A stretch of 34,821 bases of DNA, from the NCBI GenBank assembly GCA_021323755.1, contig JAJPKJ010000039.1, positions 1 to 34,821 of the forward strand. The letters are read 5' to 3'. A program made the translations under genes and the position numbers. The DNA is from Chitinophagales bacterium (GTDB taxonomy: Bacteria > Bacteroidota > Bacteroidia > Chitinophagales > Chitinophagaceae). Below the pieces are notes generated by a model. The model was not told the origin of the DNA. It did not search any database and was given only the letters and a program-made list of their open reading frames with translations. Of this stretch, positions 25,905 to 34,821 are shown piece after piece; position 1 is the first letter of the stretch; each line of letters starts with the position of its first letter.

Positions 25905-26492
25905 ATGAAACCAGAATTCACCATAACCGTTTACACAGAAAACCAGATAGGTTTGCTGAATCGTATTGCTATTATTTTTTCCAGACGAAAGATCAATATC
26001 GAAAGTCTAAATACATCTCCTTCTGAGATCGACAGCGTTCATCGCTTCACCATTGTTATCAATGAGACCGAAGACGTAGTAAGAAAACTTTGCCGGCAAA
26101 TTGAAAAACAGGTTGATGTATTAAAAGCATATTTTAATAATAATGATGAAATCATTTGGCAGGAACTGGCATTGTATAAAGTGCCGACAGATGTTATCGC
26201 TGAAAAAGTTAAAGTCGAACGTTTACTTCGCGAATATGGCGCCCGTGCAGTTGCCATTCGCAAAGATTATATTGTTTTTGAGACCTCAGGTCACCGCGAA
26301 GAAATTGAAGCATTGATAAAAGCCCTCGAACCTTATGGTCTGATTGAATTTGTGCGCAGCGCGAGAGTTGCCATTATCAAAGACAGCATGGGCTTTCATG
26401 AAAAACTAAAAGAATTTGAATCAGAAGAGCCCGGGGCAAATGTTATCGAAAATGAATTTTTAGATAAGCAGGATGAGGTATTCTCCATGTAA
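25905..26492 (+). CDS. ilvN: Acetolactate synthase regulatory (small) subunit
   Basis: The small subunit activates the large subunit and confers feedback inhibition by valine in well-studied AHAS enzymes. This one has 195 residues. An N-terminal ACT domain at about 4-75 reads FTITVYTENQIGLLNRIAII, with the conserved Gly-Leu-Leu turn, and ISRIA-like helix features. The C-terminal domain contains LLREYGARAVAIRKDYIVFETSGHREEI (about 104-131), as in IlvH. It is longer than E. coli IlvN and close to IlvH-type subunits. It starts 4 nt after the methyltransferase stop and is followed after 10 nt by the VOC-family gene. ilvN and ilvH are used interchangeably for this family. Confidence 0.92.
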   Translation: MKPEFTITVYTENQIGLLNRIAIIFSRRKINIESLNTSPSEIDSVHRFTIVINETEDVVRKLCRQIEKQVDVLKAYFNNNDEIIWQELALYKVPTDVIAEKVKVERLLREYGARAVAIRKDYIVFETSGHREEIEALIKALEPYGLIEFVRSARVAIIKDSMGFHEKLKEFESEEPGANVIENEFLDKQDEVFSM

Positions 26493-26502
26493 AAAAAATT
26501 TT

Positions 26503-26880
26503 ATGATCGTTGAAAAAGTCATACCTACATTGCGCATTTTTGATTACAACAAAGCAATTGAATTTTATATCGATTGGCTTGGATTTAAGATCGTTTGGGA
26601 AGCCAGATTTGAAGAGAATGCGCCGATATATATGGAAATTGAAAAAGATGGAATCACCTTTCATTTGAGCGAACATCACGGAGATGGTACACCAGGAAGT
26701 CATGTTTTTATTTGGTGCAAAGGGGTTGAGGAATACCACAGAGAACTGATCGCAAAAAAATATAAGTACAACAGACCGGGACTGGAAAAAACATTTTACG
26801 GAGCACTGGCATTTACAGCCAATGACCCGTTCAATAATAAAATAATTTTCAATGAAAAAATTCCCGAAGCAGACAATTAA
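26503..26880 (+). CDS. VOC/glyoxalase-superfamily protein (bleomycin-resistance-like fold)
   Basis: The ATG at 26503 gives 125 residues starting MIVEKVIPTLRIFDYNKAIEFY. An upstream in-frame ATG at 26473 would overlap ilvN and adds unrelated residues. The pattern of an N-terminal strand, DYNKAIEFYIDWLGFKIVWE, then ITFHLSEHHGDGTPGSHVFIW and a C-terminal half with a repeated fold, is the two-module VOC arrangement. FYGALAFTANDPFNNKIIFNE ends it. Members include glyoxalase I-like enzymes and antibiotic-sequestering proteins; the metal-ligand pattern is too partial to call an activity. It sits 10 nt after ilvN and 71 nt before ilvC, so it is a passenger in the operon. Confidence 0.82.
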   Translation: MIVEKVIPTLRIFDYNKAIEFYIDWLGFKIVWEARFEENAPIYMEIEKDGITFHLSEHHGDGTPGSHVFIWCKGVEEYHRELIAKKYKYNRPGLEKTFYGALAFTANDPFNNKIIFNEKIPEADN

Positions 26881-26951
26881 AAATTAATAATGAGAGTGCG
26901 GGCTAAAAAAAACGTACATCACCAATTTAAAATCGTAAATCAAAATCTAAC

Positions 26952-28001
26952 ATGGCAAAATTAAATTTCGGCGGCGTAGAAGAAAATGTAATCACCCGCG
27001 AAGAGTTCCCACTAAGCAAAGCACAGGAAGTTTTAAAAAATGAAACCATTGCAGTAATTGGATATGGCGTGCAGGGTCCCGGACAGGCACTCAATCAAAA
27101 AGATAATGGTATAAATGTCATTGTGGGCCAACGCAAAAGTTCAAAGACATGGGATAAAGCCGTTCGTGATGGTTTTGTCCCCGGAGAAACACTTTTTGAA
27201 ATTGAGGAAGCTTTGAAACGCGGAACGATCATTTGCTATTTACTGAGCGACGCTGCACAAATTGCGTTGTGGCCAACAGTTCAAAAATATTTAACACCCG
27301 GTAAAGCGTTATATTTTTCACATGGCTTCGGGATCACATTCAATCATCAAACACATATCATTCCACCCAAAGATGTGGATGTATTTTTAGTCGCACCAAA
27401 AGGAAGCGGCACATCATTGCGCAGAATGTTTTTGCAAGGACGCGGATTGAATAGTTCATATGCCATTTTTCAGGACGCAACCGGAAAGGCTAAAGAAAGA
27501 GTGACCGCACTTGGCATCGCAGTTGGAAGCGGATATTTATTTGAAACAGATTTCAAAAAAGAAGTGTACAGCGATCTCACCGGCGAACGCGGAACATTAA
27601 TGGGTGCGATACAGGGAATTTTCGCGGCGCAATATGAAGTGTTGCGCAAGAAGGGACATTCCCCAAGCGAGGCATTTAACGAGACTGTTGAGGAATTGAC
27701 TCAATCATTGATGCCGCTCGTTGCTGAGAACGGGATGGATTGGATGTACGCCAATTGCAGCACCACGGCACAACGTGGCGCATTGGACTGGTGGAAAAAA
27801 TTTCGTGACGCTACGCTACCGGTGTTCACTGAACTATATGAAAGCGTTGCTGCCGGAAAAGAATCACAGCGTTCGATCGATTCCAACTCACAACCGGATT
27901 ACCGTGAAAAATTAGAAGTTGAATTGAAAGAACTGCGTGATAGCGAAATGTGGCAGGCAGGAAAAACAGTGAGAAGTTTAAGACCGGAAAATCAGAAATA
28001 A
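26952..28001 (+). CDS. ilvC: Ketol-acid reductoisomerase, Bacteroidota-type
   Basis: IlvC isomerises and reduces acetolactate and acetohydroxybutyrate with Mg2+ and NAD(P)H. It has 349 residues, near the length of class I enzymes. The dinucleotide motif GYGVQGPGQA (37-46) replaces the more usual GYGSQGHA. The metal-binding residues are Asp208 and Glu212 in YSDLTGERGTLMG, and Glu244/Glu248 in FNETVEELTQSL. The beta2-alphaB loop reads GQRKSSKTW (from about 59), whose Arg/Lys/Ser favour NADPH. The position of the gene after ilvN fits the order of the pathway. Confidence 0.93.
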   Translation: MAKLNFGGVEENVITREEFPLSKAQEVLKNETIAVIGYGVQGPGQALNQKDNGINVIVGQRKSSKTWDKAVRDGFVPGETLFEIEEALKRGTIICYLLSDAAQIALWPTVQKYLTPGKALYFSHGFGITFNHQTHIIPPKDVDVFLVAPKGSGTSLRRMFLQGRGLNSSYAIFQDATGKAKERVTALGIAVGSGYLFETDFKKEVYSDLTGERGTLMGAIQGIFAAQYEVLRKKGHSPSEAFNETVEELTQSLMPLVAENGMDWMYANCSTTAQRGALDWWKKFRDATLPVFTELYESVAAGKESQRSIDSNSQPDYREKLEVELKELRDSEMWQAGKTVRSLRPENQK

Positions 28002-28073
28002 GGGTAGCTGCAGACAATCAGCGAATGGCTGTTAATGGAAGACATGCTACAACACCAGTAATAAAATAGAATC

Positions 28074-28703
28074 ATGGCCAATCCAAAAAATCATGTTCCG
28101 GAAGTCGTGGCGCTTCGCACCTGGAAAGAATACGTCGGTGAATCTTTGCTGATCGTTTTCAGCGTGGTGCTCGCATTGATCCTGACAGAAGTCATCAACA
28201 AAATCCATGAAAGCAACCAAACCCATGAGGTATTGCATCAGTTACGCGAAGAGTTGCTCGCAAATAAAAAGGCCGAGGAAATACAGTATAAATATCATTT
28301 GCAGGTTTTAAAGAATATAGACTCGGCTTTGCATGATGATAAATTTCTTAAAAAATTTATAGATAGCGGAAGGGTGCATTTATACCTTCTGGCACCGGAT
28401 GGGGTGCTGGAAGAAGACTTAAATGATGTGGCATGGCAGATTGCCAAACAAAATAATATTCTTTCAAAAATAGATCTCAAAACTTTTGGTCTGTTCACCG
28501 ATATCTACAATCATCAACAGCGAATCACAAAAACAGAAGATGAGATCGGAAAAGTATTATTATCATTCGAATCACGTAAACCGGAAAACGCAAGAACTAC
28601 TTTGATATTGATGCGTGATAATTATCACGGGTGGGCTGTTGACAGGGTCCCCTCATTATTAAGAAAATATCAGGTTGCCATTGATGCATTAAGCAATTAT
28701 TGA
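28074..28703 (+). CDS. Single-pass membrane protein of unknown function
   Basis: I do not recognise a characterised function. The 209-residue protein has one clear hydrophobic segment at about 22-41 (VGESLLIVFSVVLALILTEV), preceded by a short charged segment. A mostly helical, polar part of about 165 residues follows. The first 30 residues read like the beginning of the uncharacterised Bacteroidota family often called DUF6090, but this is from memory. No catalytic motif is visible. It lies between ilvC (72 nt upstream) and ilvA (13 nt downstream) on the same strand, so it is probably cotranscribed. Confidence 0.6.
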   Translation: MANPKNHVPEVVALRTWKEYVGESLLIVFSVVLALILTEVINKIHESNQTHEVLHQLREELLANKKAEEIQYKYHLQVLKNIDSALHDDKFLKKFIDSGRVHLYLLAPDGVLEEDLNDVAWQIAKQNNILSKIDLKTFGLFTDIYNHQQRITKTEDEIGKVLLSFESRKPENARTTLILMRDNYHGWAVDRVPSLLRKYQVAIDALSNY

Positions 28704-28716
28704 AAACATTTTTGAA

Positions 28717-29973
28717 ATGAACGTAAAAGAAAAAACAACATATCAGTTGGATTTTGCAAAAGCAAAAGAAAGATTGAGTAAAGTAGTTATCAAATCGCCG
28801 CTACAACTAAACAGAAGCTTATCGGCTAAGTATAACGCCAATGTTTATTTGAAAAGGGAGGATTTGCAAGTGGTTCGGTCATACAAATTGCGCGGAGCAT
28901 ATAACATGATGAGTAGTTTGTCGGAAGAAAAACTGAGAAATGGGGTTACTACTGCAAGTGCCGGCAATCACGCGCAGGGATTTGCTTATTCTTGCAAGAA
29001 ACTTGGAGTGAAAGGTGTTGTGTTCATGCCCGTTATTACGCCAAATCAAAAAGTTAACCAAACGAAAATGTTCGGTGAAGATAATATCGAGATAAAACTG
29101 GTTGGCGATACTTTCGATGATTGCGCTGTGGCAGCAAAAAAATTTACGGAAGAAAATGGAATGACTTTTATACCGCCATTTGATGACTATCGCATCATCG
29201 AAGGGCAGGGAACTGTTGCTGTTGAAATATTGGAGCAATTATCCGATGTCGATTATGTGTTCGTACCTGTCGGTGGTGGCGGACTTGCTGCCGGCGTGGG
29301 CACCTATTTCAAAACATATTCCCCCAAAACAAAGATTATCGGGCTGGAACCAGAAGGCGCACCCTCTATGTATGAAGCGCTAAAAATCGGTCACCCGGTA
29401 ACCTTGGATACAATTGAGCGGTTTGTTGACGGCGCTTCGGTAAAACGAACCGGCGATATCACTTTTTCCATTTGCAAAGAAGTGTTGGATGATCTGCATC
29501 TTGTACCGGAAGGGAAAATTTGTTCGACGATTTTGAAATTATATAATGAAGATGCGATCGTTGTTGAACCTGCAGGAGCAATGTCAATTGCCTGTCTGGA
29601 TGATTATGCAAATGAAATAAAAGGTAAAAATATTGTGTGTATCGTGAGCGGAAGCAATAATGATATTGACAGAATGCAGGAAATAAAAGAACGCTCGCTG
29701 CAATATGAAGGATTAAAACATTATTTTTTGATTCGCTTTGCACAGAGACCCGGCGCATTGAAAGAATTTGTGAACCATGTGCTGGGTGCAAACGATGATA
29801 TTACCCGGTTTGAATATATGCAGAAACATAATAAAGAAACCGGACCCGCGCTTGTCGGGATTGAATTGAAATCGAAAGAAGATTACCATGCATTGATGCA
29901 GAACCTAAAGAAGTTCAATATTAATTTTACAGAATTGAAAAAGGATGACAACATGTTTGGCTACGTGGTGTAA
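28717..29973 (+). CDS. ilvA: Threonine dehydratase (deaminase) with one ACT-like domain
   Basis: IlvA deaminates threonine to 2-oxobutanoate, the entry to isoleucine. The 418 residues include a catalytic fold-type II PLP domain. The PLP lysine is Lys57 in RSYKLRGAY, SAGNHAQG is at 81-88, and the phosphate-binding GGGGLAAG is at 186-193. From about residue 333 onward, YFLIRFAQRPGALKEFVNHV begins a single ACT-like regulatory domain. E. coli IlvA has two such domains; Bacillus-like forms have one. Isoleucine feedback is therefore likely but not shown. It starts 13 nt after the preceding gene and is the last gene of the ilv cluster. Confidence 0.94.
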   Translation: MNVKEKTTYQLDFAKAKERLSKVVIKSPLQLNRSLSAKYNANVYLKREDLQVVRSYKLRGAYNMMSSLSEEKLRNGVTTASAGNHAQGFAYSCKKLGVKGVVFMPVITPNQKVNQTKMFGEDNIEIKLVGDTFDDCAVAAKKFTEENGMTFIPPFDDYRIIEGQGTVAVEILEQLSDVDYVFVPVGGGGLAAGVGTYFKTYSPKTKIIGLEPEGAPSMYEALKIGHPVTLDTIERFVDGASVKRTGDITFSICKEVLDDLHLVPEGKICSTILKLYNEDAIVVEPAGAMSIACLDDYANEIKGKNIVCIVSGSNNDIDRMQEIKERSLQYEGLKHYFLIRFAQRPGALKEFVNHVLGANDDITRFEYMQKHNKETGPALVGIELKSKEDYHALMQNLKKFNINFTELKKDDNMFGYVV

Positions 29974-30290
29974 ATCCTGCGAGCCATGGGTTTCGACCAG
30001 AAAACCAAAGAAAAAAAATAGGAATTTGAGATCTGAAAATGAAGCATCCGGTAGCATAACCAGCAAAGAATCCAGACGCTTCGACACTCCTTAAAATTGT
30101 CGATCTCGTTGCCCGGGAAACCATACTGCCATAGCTTAATAAGTCCACCTTTTTTGTGGAAAATTAGAATTGCAAAATTGTTCAATAATTCATATTTATT
30201 TCGTAATTTCAATTGAATCGTTGCTGCTATTTTGAAAAAATCTGTATTTATTTTCATTTTTATTAGATAATATTCAATAATTAAAAGAAC
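29974..30290. other. Intergenic region before gltB (317 nt)
   Basis: There is no gene here and no T-run terminator after ilvA. A small hairpin TCCAC/GTGGA lies at about 30145-30161. The last 120 nt are very AT-rich and likely hold the gltB promoter, but I found no element close enough to TAnnTTTG to place it with confidence. Confidence 0.5.
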
Positions 30291-33200
30291 ATGAGTGAAT
30301 TAGGCTTATATTCTCCGGAATTCGAGCGTGATGCCTGTGGTATCGGCTTTGTTGCTAACATCAAAAGCAACAAATCGCACCAGATCGTTTCTGATGCGCT
30401 CACGATTTTGGAGAACATGGAACATCGCGGTGCATGTGGTTGTGAAAATAATACCGGCGACGGTGCAGGCATAATGATTCAAACACCGCACGAATTCTTC
30501 TTTGATGAATGTGTGAAGCTGGGAATTCATTTGCCTTCTTATGGAAAGTATGGAGTGGGCATGATTTTTTTCCCCAGAGATATCCGGTTGAAAGAAGAAT
30601 GTCGTGACATTTTTAACAGATCAACGGAGAAATTAGGATTGGAAATCCTGGGCTATCGCAAAGTGCCGGTCAATCCAGATGGAATCGGACCAACCGCATT
30701 ATCTGTTGAGCCTGAAATTGAACAGGTCTTCATTGCATGTCCGGATCACATCAATAATCCGGAAAATTTTGAACGCAAACTCTTTGTGCTGCGCAATTAT
30801 TCAACTCATCTCATCAACAGCACGGTAAAAAAAGACGCGATCGGTTTTTATTTCGCCTCCCTCTCTTACAAAACAGTGGTGTATAAAGGACAGCTGACGA
30901 GCATGCAGGTCCGTAATTATTTTCCAGACCTGAGTAATAAGCGCGTTGTTTCCGCATTCGGTTTGATACATTCTCGTTTTGCAACAAATACTTTTCCTTC
31001 CTGGAAATTGGCGCAGCCATTTCGCTACATCGCACACAATGGAGAGATCAATACACTCCAGGGAAATCTGAATTGGCTCCGTACAAGCGAAAAGGGTTTC
31101 ACATCTCCCTATTTCACTGATGAAGAGATGGAAATGCTATTGCCGATCGTAACTGAGGGACAATCGGATTCTGCCTGTCTGGATAATATGATCGAGCTGC
31201 TCACCTTATGCGGAAGAAGTTTACCACATGTGATGATGATGCTCATCCCCGAAGCATGGGATGGCAATGAGCAGATGGATCCGGTAAAAAAGGCATTCTA
31301 TGAATTTCATGCAGCATTCATGGAGCCCTGGGACGGACCTGCTTCTATTTCCTTTACGGATGGAAAAATAATCGGGGCTACGCTTGACAGAAATGGTTTG
31401 CGTCCCTCACGGTATTGCGTAACCGAAGATGACAGAGTGATCATGGCATCAGAAACAGGTGTGCTTCCCGTCGATCCGAAATTGATAAAAGAAAAAGGAA
31501 GATTACAACCAGGGAAAATGTTCATCGTTGACCTGGAACAGGGAAGAATCATCAGCGATGATGAACTGAAAAAAGATATCTGTTCTCAAAAGCCATATGA
31601 AGAATGGCTGAATAAATATAAAATCCGCCTGGAAGAACTGCCCGAACCCCGCGTCATGTTCACGCATCTTGAGCACGACCAGATATTCAAATATCAGAAA
31701 GCATTTGGATACTCTACAGAAGATCTGGAAACGATCATTGCACCAATGGCTTTGGATGCAAAAGAACCTGTAGGCTCGATGGGTAGTGATGTTCCGCTTG
31801 CGGTACTCAGCGATCAACCACAACATCTCAGCAGTTATTTCAAACAATTATTTGCGCAGGTCACCAATCCGCCCATTGATCCGATACGCGAAAGACTGGT
31901 AATGTCTTTGTCAACTTTCGCCGGCAATAATGGAAATCTGCTGGTTGAAGATTCGCTCGCGTGCCACAGTATCGCCTTGAAACATCCCGTGCTTGGCAAT
32001 CATGAATTGGAAAAGATAAGAAGTATAGATACCGGAATTTTCCAGGCAAAAACCCTGCAGACATATTTTCGCGCAGATGGACAAAAGGGTTCACTGCAAA
32101 AAGGGCTGGACAGACTTTGTCGGTATGCTGTTGATGCGGTTGAAGATGGATTTGAGGTCCTGATACTGACCGACCGCGCCATTGACAGCGACCACGCTCC
32201 TATTCCTTCATTGCTCGCAACTGCAGCCGTTCATCACCATCTTATTCGCAAAGGCTATCGCGGTCAGGTAGGCATTATTGTTGAAGCCGGCGATATCTGG
32301 GAAGTACATCATTTTGCCTGTCTCATTGGCTTTGGGGCAACAGCGATCAATCCATATCTCTCCTTGTCTACTATCCGCGACATGAAGTTGAGCGGGAAAT
32401 TAGAAACAGAATTGGATGTGGAATATCTAAAAAAGAATTACATCAAAGCCGTCAATGATGGATTGCTTAAAGTCTTTTCGAAGATGGGAATTTCCACGCT
32501 GCAATCTTACCAGGGGGCGCAGATATTTGAGATCATCGGTTTGAATAAATCGGTAGTCGATAAATATTTTACCGGCGCCACCTCACGTATAGAAGGAATG
32601 GGTTTGGATGAAATTGCCAAAGAAACCCTGGCAAAACATTTTTATGCTTTTAGCAAAAAAGATATTCCTGTTGATCGATTAAGTGTCGGTGGTATTTACC
32701 AATGGAGGCGCAAAGGGGAATTTCATTTATTCAATCCGCAAACCATTCACTTGTTGCAATATTCAACAAGAATGAATGATTACAATACTTTCAAAAAATA
32801 TTCAAAACTTATCAATGAGCAGGGAGAAAAAGCGGCGACATTAAGAAGTCTTTTCACATTTAAGCACTTGCGGAATTCGATTTCAATTGATGAAGTTGAG
32901 CCAGCTGAAAATATCTACAAACGTTTTGCTACTGGTGCTATGAGTTTTGGTTCGATTTCGCATGAAGCACATTCAACATTAGCCATTGCCATGAATCGCC
33001 TCGGTGGAAAAAGCAATACCGGCGAAGGCGGTGAAGATGAAATGCGTTACGAAAAACTGGCGAACGGAGATTCAATGAACTCTGCGATCAAACAAGTTGC
33101 CTCGGCACGCTTTGGTGTTACGAGTTATTATCTGACCATGGCAAAAGAGTTGCAAATTAAAATGGCGCAAGGCGCCAAACCCGGTGAGGGCGGGCAATTG

Positions 33201-34802
33201 CCAGGACATAAAGTTGATGATTGGATTGGTAGAGTTCGTCATGCAACTCCGGGTGTAGGTTTGATTTCTCCCCCACCCCATCACGATATTTATTCCATTG
33301 AAGATCTGGCACAATTGATATTTGATTTGAAGAATTCAAATCGCGATGCCCGCATAAGTGTGAAGCTAGTTTCAAAAGCGGGTGTTGGCACAATCGCCGC
33401 AGGCGTTGCCAAAGCAAAATCAGATGTGATATTGATCTCCGGTTTTGATGGCGGCACAGGCGCCTCCCCGATCAGTTCCATCAAACATGCCGGCTTACCT
33501 TGGGAATTGGGTCTTGCAGAATCTCATCAAACACTCGTAAAAAATAAATTACGAAGCAGAGTTGTTCTGCAAACTGACGGGCAATTAAAGACCGGTCGCG
33601 ATATTGCCATTGCAACATTATTAGGCGCAGAAGAATGGGGTGTTGCAACAGCCGCATTGGTAACGGAAGGTTGCATCATGATGCGCAAATGTCATTTGAA
33701 CACTTGCCCGGTTGGCGTTGCAACGCAAGATCCTGAATTAAGGAAAAGATTTACCGGGAATCCAGATCACGTCGTGAATCTCTTCAAATTCCTTACACAA
33801 GAATTGCGTGAAATAATGGCTGAGCTTGGTTTTCGTACGATTGAAGAAATGGTCGGACAAGTAGATTGTTTGGACATGAGAGAGGATATTGATCATTGGA
33901 AATACAGCAAACTTGATCTTACCCCTATTTTATACAAAGAACCAACATCATTATATACTGGCTTATACAAACAGGAAGAACAAGATCACGGACTAGCAGA
34001 TGTGCTTGACTGGAAATTACTGGTGGCTGCAAAACCCGCACTTGAACATCAGCAAAAAGTCTTCGCAGCATTCAATGTAAAAAATACAGACAGGACCATC
34101 GGCGCAATTTTATCAAACGAGATTTCAAAAAAATATAAATCGAACGGACTGCCGGAAGACACGATTCATTTTAAATTAACCGGGACAGCCGGACAAAGTT
34201 TTGCAGCGTTCAATACAAAAGGGGTTACCCTTGAGCTTGAAGGTGATGCCAACGATTATTTTGGAAAAGGACTATCAGGGGCAAGATTGATCATTTATCC
34301 TTCGCAGGATGCCGGATTCGTGCCTGAAGAAAATATCATCATTGGTAATGTGGCATTTTATGGTGCAACAAGCGGTGAGGCGTTTATAAGGGGAAAAGCG
34401 GGCGAGCGTTTTTGTGTGCGTAACTCCGGCGCAAAGGCAGTGGTGGAAGGCGTCGGCGATCACGGCTGCGAATACATGACCGGCGGAAGAGTGGTGATTC
34501 TGGGTGATACGGGAAGAAATTTTGCGGCGGGAATGAGTGGCGGAATTGCCTATGTATATGATGTCAATGCGCAATTTGCCGCATTATGCAATAAAGAGAT
34601 GGTTGACCTCGACGCTGTTGATGAAGAAGATGGACTGGAGCTGAAAGACATGATACAAAGGCATTATGCTTATACGGGCAGCACGGTCGCAAAATTTGTG
34701 TTGGATGATTTTGAGAATCAATTAAAGAATTTTGTGAAAGTATTTCCAAGAGATTATAAAAAAGTCTTGTTACAGAAAAAGGTCAGCGTGAAAACGAATT
34801 AA
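30291..34802 (+). CDS. gltB: Glutamate synthase large (alpha) subunit
   Basis: GltB hydrolyses glutamine and uses the ammonia, with 2-oxoglutarate, to form glutamate; the GltD subunit supplies electrons from NAD(P)H. The protein has 1503 residues, typical. The N-terminal glutaminase domain starts after a 15-residue propeptide with the catalytic Cys16 ([10 protein letters not shown]). The central domain begins near residue 480 ([18 protein letters not shown]). The FMN-binding synthase domain includes [10 protein letters not shown] and [16 protein letters not shown]. The [3Fe-4S] cysteines are Cys1128, Cys1134 and Cys1139 in [15 protein letters not shown]. The C-terminal beta-helix domain, rich in Gly, completes it. 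The stop is 19 nt before the window edge; gltD is expected next. It could supply the amino donor for ilvE. Confidence 0.97.
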   Translation: MSELGLYSPEFERDACGIGFVANIKSNKSHQIVSDALTILENMEHRGACGCENNTGDGAGIMIQTPHEFFFDECVKLGIHLPSYGKYGVGMIFFPRDIRLKEECRDIFNRSTEKLGLEILGYRKVPVNPDGIGPTALSVEPEIEQVFIACPDHINNPENFERKLFVLRNYSTHLINSTVKKDAIGFYFASLSYKTVVYKGQLTSMQVRNYFPDLSNKRVVSAFGLIHSRFATNTFPSWKLAQPFRYIAHNGEINTLQGNLNWLRTSEKGFTSPYFTDEEMEMLLPIVTEGQSDSACLDNMIELLTLCGRSLPHVMMMLIPEAWDGNEQMDPVKKAFYEFHAAFMEPWDGPASISFTDGKIIGATLDRNGLRPSRYCVTEDDRVIMASETGVLPVDPKLIKEKGRLQPGKMFIVDLEQGRIISDDELKKDICSQKPYEEWLNKYKIRLEELPEPRVMFTHLEHDQIFKYQKAFGYSTEDLETIIAPMALDAKEPVGSMGSDVPLAVLSDQPQHLSSYFKQLFAQVTNPPIDPIRERLVMSLSTFAGNNGNLLVEDSLACHSIALKHPVLGNHELEKIRSIDTGIFQAKTLQTYFRADGQKGSLQKGLDRLCRYAVDAVEDGFEVLILTDRAIDSDHAPIPSLLATAAVHHHLIRKGYRGQVGIIVEAGDIWEVHHFACLIGFGATAINPYLSLSTIRDMKLSGKLETELDVEYLKKNYIKAVNDGLLKVFSKMGISTLQSYQGAQIFEIIGLNKSVVDKYFTGATSRIEGMGLDEIAKETLAKHFYAFSKKDIPVDRLSVGGIYQWRRKGEFHLFNPQTIHLLQYSTRMNDYNTFKKYSKLINEQGEKAATLRSLFTFKHLRNSISIDEVEPAENIYKRFATGAMSFGSISHEAHSTLAIAMNRLGGKSNTGEGGEDEMRYEKLANGDSMNSAIKQVASARFGVTSYYLTMAKELQIKMAQGAKPGEGGQLPGHKVDDWIGRVRHATPGVGLISPPPHHDIYSIEDLAQLIFDLKNSNRDARISVKLVSKAGVGTIAAGVAKAKSDVILISGFDGGTGASPISSIKHAGLPWELGLAESHQTLVKNKLRSRVVLQTDGQLKTGRDIAIATLLGAEEWGVATAALVTEGCIMMRKCHLNTCPVGVATQDPELRKRFTGNPDHVVNLFKFLTQELREIMAELGFRTIEEMVGQVDCLDMREDIDHWKYSKLDLTPILYKEPTSLYTGLYKQEEQDHGLADVLDWKLLVAAKPALEHQQKVFAAFNVKNTDRTIGAILSNEISKKYKSNGLPEDTIHFKLTGTAGQSFAAFNTKGVTLELEGDANDYFGKGLSGARLIIYPSQDAGFVPEENIIIGNVAFYGATSGEAFIRGKAGERFCVRNSGAKAVVEGVGDHGCEYMTGGRVVILGDTGRNFAAGMSGGIAYVYDVNAQFAALCNKEMVDLDAVDEEDGLELKDMIQRHYAYTGSTVAKFVLDDFENQLKNFVKVFPRDYKKVLLQKKVSVKTN

Positions 34803-34821
34803 TGATAATTAAACACTTGAG

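Noticed and set aside
30145-30161. Hairpin TCCAC/GTGGA before gltB as terminator of ilvA
   Set aside because: The T-run is in the loop and not after the stem, and the stem is only five pairs; it is over 170 nt from the ilvA stop.

Overview
The window looks like a chromosomal stretch of a Bacteroidota bacterium, most likely near Chitinophagaceae/Sphingobacteriia. Several things point there: the -7 elements have the form TAnnTTTG or TAnnTTCG, which is the Bacteroidota type, with no E. coli-like -10 box. Classical Shine-Dalgarno sites are weak. There is a bacillithiol deacetylase gene, a Bacteroidota-type ketol-acid reductoisomerase and a short LeuA. The base composition is moderately AT-rich. 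I see no phage, insertion sequence, CRISPR array, tRNA or rRNA.

Left part (1-7,400): the 3' end of a TPR protein gene, then tilS (+). Next comes a leftward group: an outer-membrane beta-barrel gene, rlmH and a rhomboid protease gene. The rhomboid gene ends inside the 3' end of tilS, so the two overlap tail to tail. bshB1 (-) and lpdA (+) are divergent across a short region with repeated 12-mers. An ankyrin-repeat gene follows lpdA. Middle (7,400-15,150): rpoC (-) stands alone, without rpoB beside it. It has its own strong-looking promoter, a leader of about 150 nt and a clear terminator. Upstream lie a polytopic GT-C-like membrane protein and a helical-repeat protein of unknown function.

Right part (15,300-30,000): a complete branched-chain amino acid cluster on one strand. 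leuA, leuC, leuD and leuB come first, then ilvE, ilvD, ilvB, ilvN, ilvC and ilvA. Together they take threonine or pyruvate to isoleucine, valine and leucine. Four genes without an obvious role in the pathway are interleaved: a secreted PEBP-like protein, a SAM methyltransferase, a VOC/glyoxalase-fold protein and a one-TM protein. gltB follows (30,291-34,802) and would supply the glutamate used by IlvE; the window ends just after it.

The most notable element is between leuB and ilvE. There a good promoter is followed by an ORF of 32 codons with nine consecutive Ile/Val codons, then a perfect intrinsic terminator, then ilvE. The Gly codons at the end of the small ORF can pair with the left arm of the terminator through 8 base pairs with one bulge. 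This is a compact, ribosome-controlled transcription attenuator sensing Ile/Val, read directly from the sequence and not annotated by ordinary gene callers. The rest of the window is mainly housekeeping genes.
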